A DNA stretch of 64,000 nucleotides, from NCBI RefSeq assembly GCF_002127265.1, contig NZ_NFUU01000002.1, forward strand, positions 496,001 through 560,000, written 5' to 3'. This document shows positions 1-7,948 of the stretch, in pieces. The position numbers were made by a program, and so were the translations under genes. The stretch comes from Hydrogenophaga sp. IBVHS1 (lineage in GTDB: Bacteria > Pseudomonadota > Gammaproteobacteria > Burkholderiales > Burkholderiaceae_C). Under the pieces are notes generated by a model that saw only the letters and a program-made list of their open reading frames with translations, searched no databases and had not been told where the DNA came from. Position 1 is the first letter of the stretch, and every line of letters starts with the position of its first letter.

Positions 1-273
1 GCGGCTTATCGATTCACCATTATGCAATGCATTTCCCTTATCGTAATTAAAGGGCCTGCGGCGCGCTCCAGTTTGCGGCTTTCCAAGGGGTGTGTCGATG
101 TTGTTGAGAACGGTTATCAATTCGTCCGCATCAATAGTCGACTCCAATGGGGTGGATAGTCCAGAACAATTAGACCTTCCTCCCCAGCCGGCGTAACGTG
201 CTCAGGCTCCAGGAGAACGAAAGTGCTTTTCGGGCTTCTGGGCGTTTCTTCCACCCACGCAAGGAGATACCAA
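1..273. other. Upstream non-coding region of the rubrerythrin operon
   Basis: I see no credible coding frame here. The first 60 bases are clearly more AT-rich than the rest of the window, which fits a promoter region. A Fur-box-like palindrome lies at 104-120. No promoter hexamer pair is convincing. A strong Shine-Dalgarno (AAGGAG at 261-266) precedes the rubrerythrin start. An untranslated leader of up to about 150 bases is possible if transcription starts near the palindrome. Confidence 0.6.
104..120. promoter_or_regulatory. Fur-box-like palindrome upstream of rubrerythrin
   Basis: The sequence TTGAGAACGGTTATCAA has 7-1-7 symmetry: TGAGAAC, one base, GTTATCA, with one mismatched pair. The half-site resembles the TGATAAT/ATTATCA core of classical Fur boxes. 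It lies about 150 bases upstream of the rubrerythrin start. Iron control would suit a cluster of a diiron protein, an Fe-S protein and the iron-limiting protein YaaA. The assignment rests on pattern only. Confidence 0.4.
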
Positions 274-696
274 ATGCCCGCATTGAAAGGCTCGAAGACC
301 GAGCAATGCCTGAAGGACGCCTTCGCCGGCGAGTCCCAGGCCAACCGCCGCTACCTGTACTTCGCAAACAAGGCCGACGTGGAAGGCCAGAACGATGTGG
401 CGGCGCTGTTCCGCTCCACCGCCGAGGGTGAGACCGGCCACGCGCACGGCCACCTGGAATTCCTGGAGCAATCGGGCGACCCGGCCACCGGGCTGCCAAT
501 CGGCTCCACGCGCAACAACCTCGCATCAGCCGTGGCCGGCGAAACGCACGAGTACACCGACATGTACCCCGGCATGGCCAAGACCGCACGCGAAGAAGGT
601 TTTGATGAAGTGGCCGACTGGTTCGAGACGCTGGCCAAGGCCGAGCGCTCGCACGCCAACCGCTATCAAAAAGCCCTGAACGAACTCGTGGATTGA
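274..696 (+). CDS. rbr: Rubrerythrin (erythrin-type, no rubredoxin domain)
   Basis: A 140-residue ferritin-like diiron protein, probably a cytoplasmic peroxidase that reduces H2O2. The four-helix ligand pattern is visible: E in [12 protein letters not shown] near the N-terminus, ETGHAHGH in the second helix, AGETHEY in the third and AERSHANR in the fourth. The C-terminal rubredoxin domain of classical rubrerythrins is absent, so electrons must come from another protein. The Fe-S protein encoded next is an obvious candidate. The start at 274 has AAGGAG eight bases upstream; a longer reading from 223 has no such support. The gene leads a cluster with the Fe-S protein and a DUF3501 protein. The family call is firm; the electron partner is inferred. 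Confidence 0.93.
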   Translation: MPALKGSKTEQCLKDAFAGESQANRRYLYFANKADVEGQNDVAALFRSTAEGETGHAHGHLEFLEQSGDPATGLPIGSTRNNLASAVAGETHEYTDMYPGMAKTAREEGFDEVADWFETLAKAERSHANRYQKALNELVD

Positions 697-704
697 CCCA
701 CGCC

Positions 705-760
705 CGCGCCGCGCTTGCGGCGCGTTCATGAAAGGGCTCTTGGCCGAGCCCTTTCATGAA
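705..760 (+). terminator. Tandem hairpins between rubrerythrin and the Fe-S gene
   Basis: Two perfect hairpins stand back to back. The first has arms 705-712 and 717-724 (CGCGCCGC/GCGGCGCG) with a four-base loop. The second has 15-bp arms at 725-739 and 746-760 (TTCATGAAAGGGCTC and its exact complement) with a six-base loop. No long T run follows, only a short A stretch, so this is not a textbook terminator. It may be a partial terminator or an mRNA 3'-end stabiliser that makes rubrerythrin mRNA more abundant than the downstream messages. Confidence 0.6.
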
Positions 761-797
761 CCCGCGACAAAAACCCGCACGAGACGAGGACGACAAC

Positions 798-2147
798 ATG
801 GCCACCGAAGGCAACCTGCAGGCACCCACGCGCCATCCGCTCGACTGGAAGAACCCCGATTTCTACGACGAAGAAAAGTGCTTCCACGAACTGGAGCGCA
901 TCTTCGACATCTGCCACGGCTGCCGCCGCTGCGTGAGCCTTTGCGGTTCCTTTCCCACGCTGTTCGATCTGGTCGATGAGAGCTCGACGATGGAAGTCGA
1001 CGGCGTGGACAAGAAGGACTACTGGAAGGTGGTCGACCAGTGCTACATGTGCGACCTGTGCTACATGACCAAGTGCCCCTACACGCCGCCGCACGAATGG
1101 AACCTGGACTTCCCGCACACCATGCTGCGCGCCAAGGCCATCAAGTTCAAGAAGGGCGAAGTCGGCCTGGCAGAGAAATTTCTCGCCTCCACCGATGTGC
1201 ATGGGCAGTTTGCGGGCATACCCATCGTGGTCCAGGTGGCCAATGCGGCGACCCACACCAAGGCGGCGCGCAGCATCATGGAAAGTGTGGCCGGTGTCGA
1301 CAAGGACGCCTGGCTGCCGGATCTGGCCAGCAAGAAGTTTCGCTCCGGCACACCGGTGGCAAAGGCCACGGTGGTGACGGACGGCGAGAAGACACCAGGC
1401 AAGGTCGCCATCTTTGCCACTTGCTACATCAACTACAACGAACCCGGCATTGGCCTGGACCTGCTCAAGATCCTTGACCACAATGAAATTCCTTATGTGA
1501 TCGTTGAGAAGGAGCAGTGCTGCGGCATGCCGAAGCTCGAACTCGGCGACCTCGACTCGGTGCAGAAGAGCCAGGCCGCCAACATCCCGGTGCTGGCGAA
1601 GTACGCGAAAGACGGCTACGCCATCCTTGCCGCTGTGCCCAGCTGTGCGCTGATGTTCAAGCAGGAAATCCCGCTCATGTTTCCCGACGACGCCGACACG
1701 CAGCTGGTGAAGGAGCATCTGTGGGACCCGTTCGAGTACTTCATGGCGCGCAAGCGGGACGGCCTGCTCAAGACCGAGTTTCCGCAGAAGCTGGGCAACG
1801 TGAGCTACCAGATTCCCTGCCACGGCCGCGTGCAGAACATCGGGCGCAAGACCGAAGAGATGTTGAAGATGATTCCCGACACCACGCTCAACACCATCGA
1901 GCGCTGTTCGGGGCACGCTGGCACGTTCGGCGTGAAGAAGGCTTACCACCAGACGGCGATGAAGATCGGCAAGCCCGTTTTCAAGGCCATGGCGAACATG
2001 AAGGACGGCAGCAAGCCCGACTACATCAGTTCCGATTGCCCGCTCGGCGGCCACCACATTGCCCAAGGCTTCGAGGTCAATGGCCTGGGTGCCCCCACCT
2101 TGAAGCACCCGCTCAGTCTGGTGGCCCAGGCCTACGGATTGAAGTAA
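798..2147 (+). CDS. GlpC/HdrD-like iron-sulfur protein with two CCG domains
   Basis: A 449-residue soluble electron carrier related to heterodisulfide reductase subunit D and GlpC. Two ferredoxin-type clusters are visible: CHGCRRCVSLC (C39, 42, 45, 49) and CYMCDLCYMTKCP (C82, 85, 88, 93). Two cysteine-rich CCG-type domains follow. One carries VEKEQCCGMP. The second is degenerate, with PCHGR, then CSGHAG in place of CCGxxG, then SDCPLGG. The start at 798 (MATEGN) gives the usual family N-terminus; an ATG at 756 lies inside the hairpin. The gene sits between rubrerythrin and DUF3501, 11 bases before the latter. It probably passes electrons to or from rubrerythrin, but the true partner is unknown. 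Confidence 0.88.
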   Translation: MATEGNLQAPTRHPLDWKNPDFYDEEKCFHELERIFDICHGCRRCVSLCGSFPTLFDLVDESSTMEVDGVDKKDYWKVVDQCYMCDLCYMTKCPYTPPHEWNLDFPHTMLRAKAIKFKKGEVGLAEKFLASTDVHGQFAGIPIVVQVANAATHTKAARSIMESVAGVDKDAWLPDLASKKFRSGTPVAKATVVTDGEKTPGKVAIFATCYINYNEPGIGLDLLKILDHNEIPYVIVEKEQCCGMPKLELGDLDSVQKSQAANIPVLAKYAKDGYAILAAVPSCALMFKQEIPLMFPDDADTQLVKEHLWDPFEYFMARKRDGLLKTEFPQKLGNVSYQIPCHGRVQNIGRKTEEMLKMIPDTTLNTIERCSGHAGTFGVKKAYHQTAMKIGKPVFKAMANMKDGSKPDYISSDCPLGGHHIAQGFEVNGLGAPTLKHPLSLVAQAYGLK

Positions 2148-2158
2148 GGAGAACCCGC

Positions 2159-2749
2159 ATGCAACTCACCGGCCGCATCACCGCCGACACGCTCATGAGC
2201 CTGGAGGCCTACACCAAGTGGCGCAAGGTGCACAAGCCTGAGGTCATCGCGCACCGCAAGCTGCGCAGCGTGCAGCTCGGCGAGCACATCCATCTGCAGT
2301 TCGAGAGCGAGACCACCATCCGTTACCAGATCCAGGAGATGCTGCGCATCGAGAAAATCTTTGAGGAGGAAGGCATCGAACAGGAGATCGAGGCCTACGC
2401 GCCACTGGTGCCCGATGGCACCAACTGGAAAGCGACCATGATGATCGAATACACCGATGTGAATGAGCGCAAACGCGAACTCGCGCGCCTCATCGGCGTA
2501 GAAGACCGCATGTTCGTCGAAGTGGAAGGCCATGCGCGTGTCTACGCCATTGCCGATGAAGACCTGGACCGCGAGAACGACGAGAAAACCTCGGCGGTGC
2601 ACTTCGTGCGCTTCGAGTTCACGCCCACCATGCGCGCGGCGGTGCAGGCGGGTGCGGCGGTGAAGATCGGTTGCGATCACACCCATTACCCTGCGCACAT
2701 GCAGGTGCCGATTGAGACCCTGGCGAGCCTGGCCGGTGATCTGAAGTAA
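2159..2749 (+). CDS. DUF3501 family protein
   Basis: A 196-residue protein that I recognise as DUF3501, a family without an assigned reaction. It begins MQLTGRITADTLMSLEAY and ends near IETLASLAGDLK. It is acidic and soluble, with no signal peptide or membrane segment. A conserved-looking GCDHTHYPAHM stretch near the C-terminus could bind metal. The ATG at 2159 follows AAGGAGAACCCGC, a good ribosome site, 11 bases after the Fe-S gene, so the two are cotranscribed. In my knowledge this family is found next to rubrerythrin and the HdrD-like protein in many proteobacteria, which implies a joint role in peroxide or redox defence. The function remains unknown. Confidence 0.88.
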   Translation: MQLTGRITADTLMSLEAYTKWRKVHKPEVIAHRKLRSVQLGEHIHLQFESETTIRYQIQEMLRIEKIFEEEGIEQEIEAYAPLVPDGTNWKATMMIEYTDVNERKRELARLIGVEDRMFVEVEGHARVYAIADEDLDRENDEKTSAVHFVRFEFTPTMRAAVQAGAAVKIGCDHTHYPAHMQVPIETLASLAGDLK

Positions 2750-2770
2750 ATCCCACCCGTGGTCATAATC

Positions 2771-2797
2771 AGGGCTTCCTTCGGGAAGCCCTTTTTT
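2771..2797 (+). terminator. Rho-independent terminator after DUF3501
   Basis: The stem GGGCTTCC/GGAAGCCC (2772-2779 and 2784-2791) has a TTCG tetraloop and is followed by six T at 2792-2797. This is a textbook intrinsic terminator ending the rbr-Fe-S-DUF3501 unit. It ends only 12 bases before the yaaA start codon. Confidence 0.9.
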
Positions 2798-2809
2798 CAT
2801 CTTTTCGCC

Positions 2810-3586
2810 ATGCTGTTTCTGATCTCCCCCGCCAAGGCGCTCGACTACGAGACGCCGGCCCACGTGGCCACCCACACCCAGCCGCTGTTTCTGAAGCAGG
2901 CCAGCGAACTCGTGGGGGTGATGCGCGAGAAATCGCCGCAGCAGATTGCCGAGCTCATGGACCTCTCCGATGCGCTGGCCGGCCTGAACGCCGCGCGCTA
3001 CCAAGCCTGGCGGCCCCGCTTCACCCCGAAGAACGCCAAGCAGGCGGTGCTGGCCTTCGATGGCGATGTGTACGGTGGCCTGGACGCAAAGAGCCTGCAC
3101 GAGTCCGACCTGGACTGGTTGCAACAGCACCTGTGCATCCTGAGCGGTCTGTACGGTGTGCTTCGCCCGCTCGATCTGATGCAGGCCTACCGCCTGGAGA
3201 TGGGCACGCGGCTCAAAACCGACCACGGCACCAACCTCTACCAGTTCTGGGGCAAGCGGGTCGCCGAGCACCTCAATCAGCGCGCCGCCGCCGAACTGAG
3301 CCCGGTGGTGGTCAACCTGGCGAGCGAAGAGTATTTCAAGGTGGTCGACCGCAAGGCGCTGGTGCCGCGCGTGGTCACCTGCACTTTCGAGGAGCGCAAG
3401 CCCGATGGCTACAAGGTGATCAGCTTCATGGCCAAGCGCGCGCGCGGCCTGATGGTGCGCTACGCCGTGCAGCACCGGGTCACTGTTGTCGAGCAGCTCA
3501 AGCGCTTCGATCTTGAAGGCTACCGGTTCCACGGGGCCGAATCCACCACGGAGCGGCTGGTGTTCCGCCGCGACGCCCGAACCTGA
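2810..3586 (+). CDS. yaaA: Peroxide stress protein YaaA (DUF328/UPF0246)
   Basis: A 258-residue soluble protein of the YaaA family. In E. coli YaaA is induced by OxyR and lowers free intracellular iron during H2O2 stress; a DNA-binding fold has been described. Family hallmarks are the opening MLFLISPAKALDYE, the central LSGLYGVLRPLDLMQAYRLE and the late ISFMAKRARGLMVRY. The start at 2810 matches the family N-terminus. It lacks a purine-rich Shine-Dalgarno: the preceding 18 bases are pyrimidine-rich and follow a terminator. A CATAAT box at 2764-2769 could be the -10 of its own promoter. The stop codon overlaps a possible start of the next gene. Confidence 0.93.
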   Translation: MLFLISPAKALDYETPAHVATHTQPLFLKQASELVGVMREKSPQQIAELMDLSDALAGLNAARYQAWRPRFTPKNAKQAVLAFDGDVYGGLDAKSLHESDLDWLQQHLCILSGLYGVLRPLDLMQAYRLEMGTRLKTDHGTNLYQFWGKRVAEHLNQRAAAELSPVVVNLASEEYFKVVDRKALVPRVVTCTFEERKPDGYKVISFMAKRARGLMVRYAVQHRVTVVEQLKRFDLEGYRFHGAESTTERLVFRRDART

Positions 3587-3597
3587 TGAGGTTTCAA

Positions 3598-4485
3598 ATG
3601 GCCCACCAGACCATCACTCCCGAATTGCGCCGCTGGATCGTCGAACAGGCTGCGGCCGGTTTCACCCCAGACGTGGTACTGGCCTCCATGGTGGCCTCGG
3701 GCTGGAGCGAGTCGGTGGCGATGAAAGCACTCGACACCACGCTGCGCGAGCACTTGCGCACGCAGGCGGCCACCAGGCCGGTCGCTGCCGCCCCGGTGGG
3801 CAGCGTTGCCGCTCCGGCGCAGGTAGGCGTGCCCGTGCCCGATCTGGACCTGAGCCAGTCCCCGCGTCAGATCGACGCGGGCGACCGGGTGGTGGACATC
3901 ATCGCCACGCTCAACAACCCGCGTGTGGTGGTGCTGGGCAACCTGCTGAGCAGCGAGGAGTGCGATGCGCTCATCGAAGCGGCTCGGCCACAGCTGGCGC
4001 GGTCGCTCACGGTACAGACCAAGACCGGCGGTGAGGAAATGAACCCCAACCGCACCAGCAGCGGCATGTTCTTCACGCGCGGCCAGATTCCCGAGGTGGC
4101 GCGTATCGAGGCGCGCATTGCCCGGCTGGTGCGCTGGCCAGTGGAGAACGGCGAGGGCTTCCAGGTGCTGCGTTACCACCCCGGCGCCGAGTACAAGCCG
4201 CACTACGATTACTTCGACCCGGCGGAACCCGGTACGCCCACCATCTTGCGGCGTGGTGGCCAGCGCGTGGCCACGCTGGTGATGTACCTCAATGAACCCG
4301 CGCGTGGCGGCGGCACCACCTTCCCCGATGTGGGCTTCGAAGTGGCGCCCGTGCGCGGCAACGCGGTGTTCTTCAGCTACGACCGACCCCACCCCTCCAC
4401 GCGCACCCTGCATGGCGGCGCGCCGGTGATCGAGGGCGAGAAATGGGTCGCCACCAAGTGGCTCCGAGAACGAGAATTCGTGTGA
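3598..4485 (+). CDS. 2-oxoglutarate/Fe(II) dioxygenase, prolyl 4-hydroxylase type
   Basis: A 295-residue protein. Residues from about 95 form a P4H-like jelly-roll. The Fe(II) site shows as HxD in KPHYDYFDP, and the distal His and 2OG-binding Arg/Lys region as [13 protein letters not shown] followed by [10 protein letters not shown]. The first 55 residues form a separate small helical domain ([15 protein letters not shown] and on), then an Ala/Pro-rich linker. The start at 3598 is set by GAGG six bases upstream; an ATG at 3586 overlaps the yaaA stop without a ribosome site. The substrate is not predictable; bacterial members hydroxylate proline in proteins or peptides. The gene overlaps queF by four bases. 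Confidence 0.88.
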   Translation: MAHQTITPELRRWIVEQAAAGFTPDVVLASMVASGWSESVAMKALDTTLREHLRTQAATRPVAAAPVGSVAAPAQVGVPVPDLDLSQSPRQIDAGDRVVDIIATLNNPRVVVLGNLLSSEECDALIEAARPQLARSLTVQTKTGGEEMNPNRTSSGMFFTRGQIPEVARIEARIARLVRWPVENGEGFQVLRYHPGAEYKPHYDYFDPAEPGTPTILRRGGQRVATLVMYLNEPARGGGTTFPDVGFEVAPVRGNAVFFSYDRPHPSTRTLHGGAPVIEGEKWVATKWLREREFV

Positions 4486-5327
4486 ACACCCCTGAACAAT
4501 CCCAGCTCGGCCGAGCCTCGGCCTACATCGATCAATACGACGCGTCGTTGTTGTTCCCCCTGCCTCGCGAAGGCAAGCGTCGAGAGATCGGCATCACCGG
4601 CAGCGTGCCATTTCTCGGCGCCGATCTCTGGACCGCTTTCGAGTTGAGCTGGCTCAACCCGCGCGGCAAGCCGCAGGTGGCGCTGGCCCACATCACCGTG
4701 CCGTGTGAGAGCACGCACATCGTGGAGAGCAAGTCCTTCAAGCTCTACCTCAACAGCTTCAACAACACCTGCTTCGCCGGCGCCGATGCGGTGCGTGAGC
4801 GCATCCGCAACGATGTGAGCGCCGCCATCTGGCATGGCGGGCCGGTGCAGGCCAGCGCCGGGCTGAAGTTGTTGCTGCCCGAGCATTTCGATGCCGAACC
4901 CGTGCACGAACTGAGCGGGCTGTCGATCGACCGACTCGATGTGGAGTGCACCCACTACCAGCCTGCGCCCGAGCTGCTCACGGCGGCGCTCGATGAAAAA
5001 CCAGTGAATGAAACGCTGGTCAGCCATCTGCTGAAGAGCAACTGCCTCGTGACCGGCCAGCCCGACTGGGGCAGCGTGCAGATCGCGTACAGCGGACCGC
5101 AGATTGACCAGGGCGGGCTGCTGCAGTACATCGTGAGTTTTCGCAACCACAACGAATTCCACGAGCAGTGCGTGGAGCGCATCTACATGGACATCTGGCA
5201 GCGGTGCAAGCCCGCCAAGCTCACGGTGTATGCGCGCTACACCCGCCGGGGCGGGCTGGACATCAACCCCTGGCGCAGCAGCCACCCGCAGTCGCCACCC
5301 GCCAACGTGCGCACCGCGCGGCAGTGA
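4482..5327 (+). CDS. queF: NADPH-dependent 7-cyano-7-deazaguanine reductase QueF
   Basis: A 281-residue long-form (YqcD-type) QueF. It reduces preQ0 to preQ1 in queuosine biosynthesis, for modification of tRNA wobble bases. The NADPH-binding motif [13 protein letters not shown] lies near residues 85-97, and the catalytic Cys is C188 in [11 protein letters not shown], with the Asp a few residues on. The length equals that of the E. coli enzyme. The start is GTG at 4482, overlapping the previous stop as GTGTGA; this yields the family N-terminus [11 protein letters not shown]. Translation is probably coupled to the dioxygenase gene. Other queuosine genes are not in the window. Confidence 0.96.
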   Translation: MNTPEQSQLGRASAYIDQYDASLLFPLPREGKRREIGITGSVPFLGADLWTAFELSWLNPRGKPQVALAHITVPCESTHIVESKSFKLYLNSFNNTCFAGADAVRERIRNDVSAAIWHGGPVQASAGLKLLLPEHFDAEPVHELSGLSIDRLDVECTHYQPAPELLTAALDEKPVNETLVSHLLKSNCLVTGQPDWGSVQIAYSGPQIDQGGLLQYIVSFRNHNEFHEQCVERIYMDIWQRCKPAKLTVYARYTRRGGLDINPWRSSHPQSPPANVRTARQ

Positions 5328-5342
5328 GCCTGCGGGCCGGGT

Positions 5343-6122
5343 TCAGAGCATCTTCTGGATCAACGCGCCCTTGAACAGCACCGGTCCGGTCGGGCCGCGT
5401 TCGCTGGGCACACCGCCCTTGGGTTCCAGGCTGATGGCCAGCGCCGGCACTTCGCGCACATCGGTCTGATCGGCAGCCAGCTGCAGCAGCCGTTCCTGAG
5501 TCAGCACACCGAGCGAGCGTGGTCCGCCTGAAGGTGGCAGAGCCCAGAGCTGCAGCGACTTGTCGCTGGCTTCCTGGAAACCGCCCACGCGCTGTAGTGT
5601 CAGCTTCTTGCTCTTCGGATCGAAGGTCACCAGCATGGACGCGCTGGCCTTGTCGTCGTTGAGCACAGCGACGTACTCGATCGCTGGCGTGGCTTCCAGT
5701 CTGGCCTGCAGTTCACCGATCTGTGCGCCCAGGTTGTCGCGCAGGCCCACGGCAGTAACAACCGCCAGCACCGTGGCGAGCGCACCCGCAGCGGTGGTGC
5801 CGCGCCAGAGCGCCAGACTGCGCAGCCAGCCGCCGGCCTGAGGTTTTTTGGGTGCGGTGCGGGCGGCGGCCATGGCCTGCTGCTCGCCTTCGGCGCGCAC
5901 CAGGTTCTCGATGCGCGTCCACACCGCCGGTGCGGGTTCGCTGGGCGCCTGCAATTCGTTCATGCTGGCCACACGGCTCTGCCACACGAGCGCGGCGGCG
6001 CGCACCGGCGCCTGCTCGCGGGCCAGTGCCTCGAAGCGGCGCCGCGCGCCGCCTCGCAGGGTGCCCAAGGCATGGGCAGCGGCCAGTTTGTCGAGCAGCT
6101 CGGGGTTTTGCAGAAGGTTCAC
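5343..6122 (-). CDS. RskA-type anti-sigma factor
   Basis: A 259-residue single-pass inner-membrane anti-sigma factor of the RskA (anti-sigma-K) family. The N-terminal cytoplasmic domain (residues 1-85; LAAAHALGTLRGGARRRFE) would bind the sigma factor. One membrane segment lies near residues 110-128. The periplasmic RskA domain follows, containing YVAVLNDDKASASMLVTF, LQLWALPPSGGPRSLG and LEPKGGVPSERGPTGPVLF. The start is GTG at 6122, ten bases after the ECF sigma stop, so the two are cotranscribed and stoichiometric. The signal sensed is unknown. A second RskA domain protein at 17304-17813 matches its C-terminal half. Confidence 0.87.
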   Translation of the reverse strand: MNLLQNPELLDKLAAAHALGTLRGGARRRFEALAREQAPVRAAALVWQSRVASMNELQAPSEPAPAVWTRIENLVRAEGEQQAMAAARTAPKKPQAGGWLRSLALWRGTTAAGALATVLAVVTAVGLRDNLGAQIGELQARLEATPAIEYVAVLNDDKASASMLVTFDPKSKKLTLQRVGGFQEASDKSLQLWALPPSGGPRSLGVLTQERLLQLAADQTDVREVPALAISLEPKGGVPSERGPTGPVLFKGALIQKML

Positions 6123-6132
6123 GGGGCGGCCC

Positions 6133-6705
6133 TCACGCGAAACGCGCCATGCAGGTGCGCAGCTGCTCGAGCCCGCGCCGGATCCAGGTCTTCACCGTGC
6201 CGAGCGGCAGCTTCAGCTGCTCGGCCAGTTCGCTGTGCGAGAGGTCGCGCAGGTAGGCCAGGCTCACCACCTCGCGCTGCTTGCTCTCCAGCTTGCCGAG
6301 GCACTGGTGCAACGCCCAGGCCTGCTGGCTGGCCAGGCTCACGTCCATGGGGTTGGGCGAATCGCCCTCCATCGTGTCGGCCATGACGTCGTCGATCTCG
6401 TCGGTCAGATGGGTGCGCTCGGCGCGGCGGCGGCGCAGCAGGTCCAGCGAGCGGCTGCGCACGATCAGGCCCAGCCAGGCCATTGGCGGGCTCAGGCTGG
6501 CGTGGTAGTCGCCGGCGGCCCGCCAGATGTGCAGAAAAGTCTCCTGCAAGGCGTCTTCCGCCCACTCGTGCTGCCCGACCACGCGCAGGGACAGGCCATA
6601 CAGCTTGGACGAGGTTCGGTCGTACAAGGCCTTCAGGGCCGCCTCGTCGCGCAGCGCGACGCGCTCGATCAGGGCGATCAGTTCGTCGTCGGGTTGTGCG
6701 CTCAT
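6133..6705 (-). CDS. ECF RNA polymerase sigma factor, SigK/RpoE type
   Basis: A 190-residue ECF sigma factor. Region 2 spans about residues 20-90 (WAEDALQETFLHIWRAAGDY, with the LxLIVRSRSLDLLRRRR core). An acidic linker follows, and region 4 carries the helix-turn-helix (REVVSLAYLRDLSHSELA, then LPLGTVKTWIRRGLEQLR). It is encoded directly before its RskA-type anti-sigma factor. Target promoters cannot be assigned from this window. The ATG at 6705 begins MSAQPDDE. The gene is 124 bases downstream of the HDAC-like gene in the same orientation, with no clear terminator between them. Confidence 0.9.
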   Translation of the reverse strand: MSAQPDDELIALIERVALRDEAALKALYDRTSSKLYGLSLRVVGQHEWAEDALQETFLHIWRAAGDYHASLSPPMAWLGLIVRSRSLDLLRRRRAERTHLTDEIDDVMADTMEGDSPNPMDVSLASQQAWALHQCLGKLESKQREVVSLAYLRDLSHSELAEQLKLPLGTVKTWIRRGLEQLRTCMARFA

Positions 6706-6829
6706 GGGCGCATTGTGCGGTACGACCGGCGGGGGTCATGGTGGGGGCTCACGGATGGTGGATGGTGGTGGTGGGACATGGGCGCGCACGCCCGGCTGTT
6801 CTGGATACGCACCGGGCCGTGAGATGGAT
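6706..6829 (-). other. Gap upstream of the ECF sigma gene
   Basis: This 124-base gap holds GGTGG/ATGGTGG short direct repeats (about 6735-6775, seen as CCACC runs on the coding strand) and a small GC-rich inverted repeat near 6780-6794 (GGGCGCGCACGCCC). No standard promoter is evident. An autoregulated ECF promoter could lie here, but its motif cannot be derived from one site. Confidence 0.3.
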
Positions 6830-7894
6830 TCAGGGGCATGCCCGCTGGAACCCTTCCAGCAGGTTGACCGCGTTGGTGCCGACCTCGGCCACGGCGTAGC
6901 CTCCTTCAAAGGTGAACACCGTGGGCAGCCGGGCCGACGCGAGCGCCGCGCCCACCGCGAAATAATCCTCACTTCGCAAAGTAAACCCCGAGATCGGATC
7001 GCCTTCAAACGTGTCCAGCCCCATGGGCACCACCAGCGCCTGTGCCCCGAAATCGCTCACCGCCTGCAGCGCCTGGTCCAGCTGCGCTCGCCATACGGCC
7101 ACGCCGCTGCCGCGCGGCAACGGCAGGTTCAGGTTGAAGCCCGCCCCCGCGCCCGCGCCGCGCTCGTCGGCGTGTCCCAGGAAAAAGGGGTACTCGGTCA
7201 CCGGATCGCCGTGGATCGAGACCGTCAGCACATCGGCGCGTTCGTAAAAGATGGTCTGCGTGCCGTTGCCGTGGTGGTAGTCCACGTCCAGCACGGCGAC
7301 CCTGGCGTGGCCCGCGTCGCGCAGCGCCTGCGCGGCAATGGCCGCGTTGTTCAGGAAGCAGTAACCGCCCAGAAAGTCGGCGCCCGCGTGGTGCCCTGGT
7401 GGACGCGTGAGCGCGAACGCACTGCGCGCGCCGCTGGCCACCGCGGCCGCTGCCGCCAGCGCGCAGGCGGCGCCGCCGCGCGCGGCAGCCCAGGTGCCGG
7501 CCGTGAGGGGCGAGCCCGAGTCGAACGAGAACAGGCCCAGCCGGGCCGCGAAGTTGGCGGGCGGCACGTCCCGCCGAAAGGCATGCGGGTTGCCCAACGG
7601 CCACACCGAAGGCAGGGCGTCTCGCTGCGCGTTGGCCGGGTCCATGGCCACCCACTCGGTCCACGCGCTGGCCAGGAACGCCAGGTACCGCGCGCTGTGC
7701 ACACGGCCGATGCCCTCGTCGAGCGCGGCATCGCTCAGGGTCGGCACATCCAGCGCGCCCAGGGGCCGGCGCTGCAGCTCGGCCAGCACATAGTCCAGCC
7801 GCGCCGGCACCTCGTGGCAAGGCACCATGCGGCCCCGAAACATTTCCTGTTGACCAGCGTGGCCGGCGTGGTGGGGGTTGTGGAAGGTCTGCAT
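6830..7894 (-). CDS. Histone deacetylase family protein / acetylpolyamine amidohydrolase
   Basis: A 354-residue zinc deacetylase of the class II HDAC / acetylpolyamine amidohydrolase superfamily. Active-site motifs are RPPGHHA (tandem His), the metal ligands in DVDYHHGNGTQ, and the third Asp in MGLDTFEGDP, with FEGGY near the C-terminus. Bacterial members remove acetyl groups from acetylated polyamines or similar amines. Two genes away lies ornithine cyclodeaminase, which makes a role in amine/ornithine metabolism attractive. The substrate could equally be an acetylated protein or acetoin-like metabolite. The protein is soluble, with no signal peptide. Confidence 0.88.
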   Translation of the reverse strand: MQTFHNPHHAGHAGQQEMFRGRMVPCHEVPARLDYVLAELQRRPLGALDVPTLSDAALDEGIGRVHSARYLAFLASAWTEWVAMDPANAQRDALPSVWPLGNPHAFRRDVPPANFAARLGLFSFDSGSPLTAGTWAAARGGAACALAAAAAVASGARSAFALTRPPGHHAGADFLGGYCFLNNAAIAAQALRDAGHARVAVLDVDYHHGNGTQTIFYERADVLTVSIHGDPVTEYPFFLGHADERGAGAGAGFNLNLPLPRGSGVAVWRAQLDQALQAVSDFGAQALVVPMGLDTFEGDPISGFTLRSEDYFAVGAALASARLPTVFTFEGGYAVAEVGTNAVNLLEGFQRACP

Positions 7895-7948
7895 GGCGTG
7901 CGCTGCGATAGGGGATGTCCATCGTAGCGAAAGAGCGGCTCGCCGCGT

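Noticed and set aside
35..54. CCCTT...AAAGGG as a terminator of an upstream gene
   Set aside because: The arms are only five bases with a ten-base gap and no T run, so the pairing is not convincing.
726..2108. A 460-codon open frame antisense to the HdrD-like gene
   Set aside because: It mirrors the real gene's codon positions; the product is His/Leu/Val-rich low-complexity with no recognisable domain, typical of antisense frames in GC-rich DNA.
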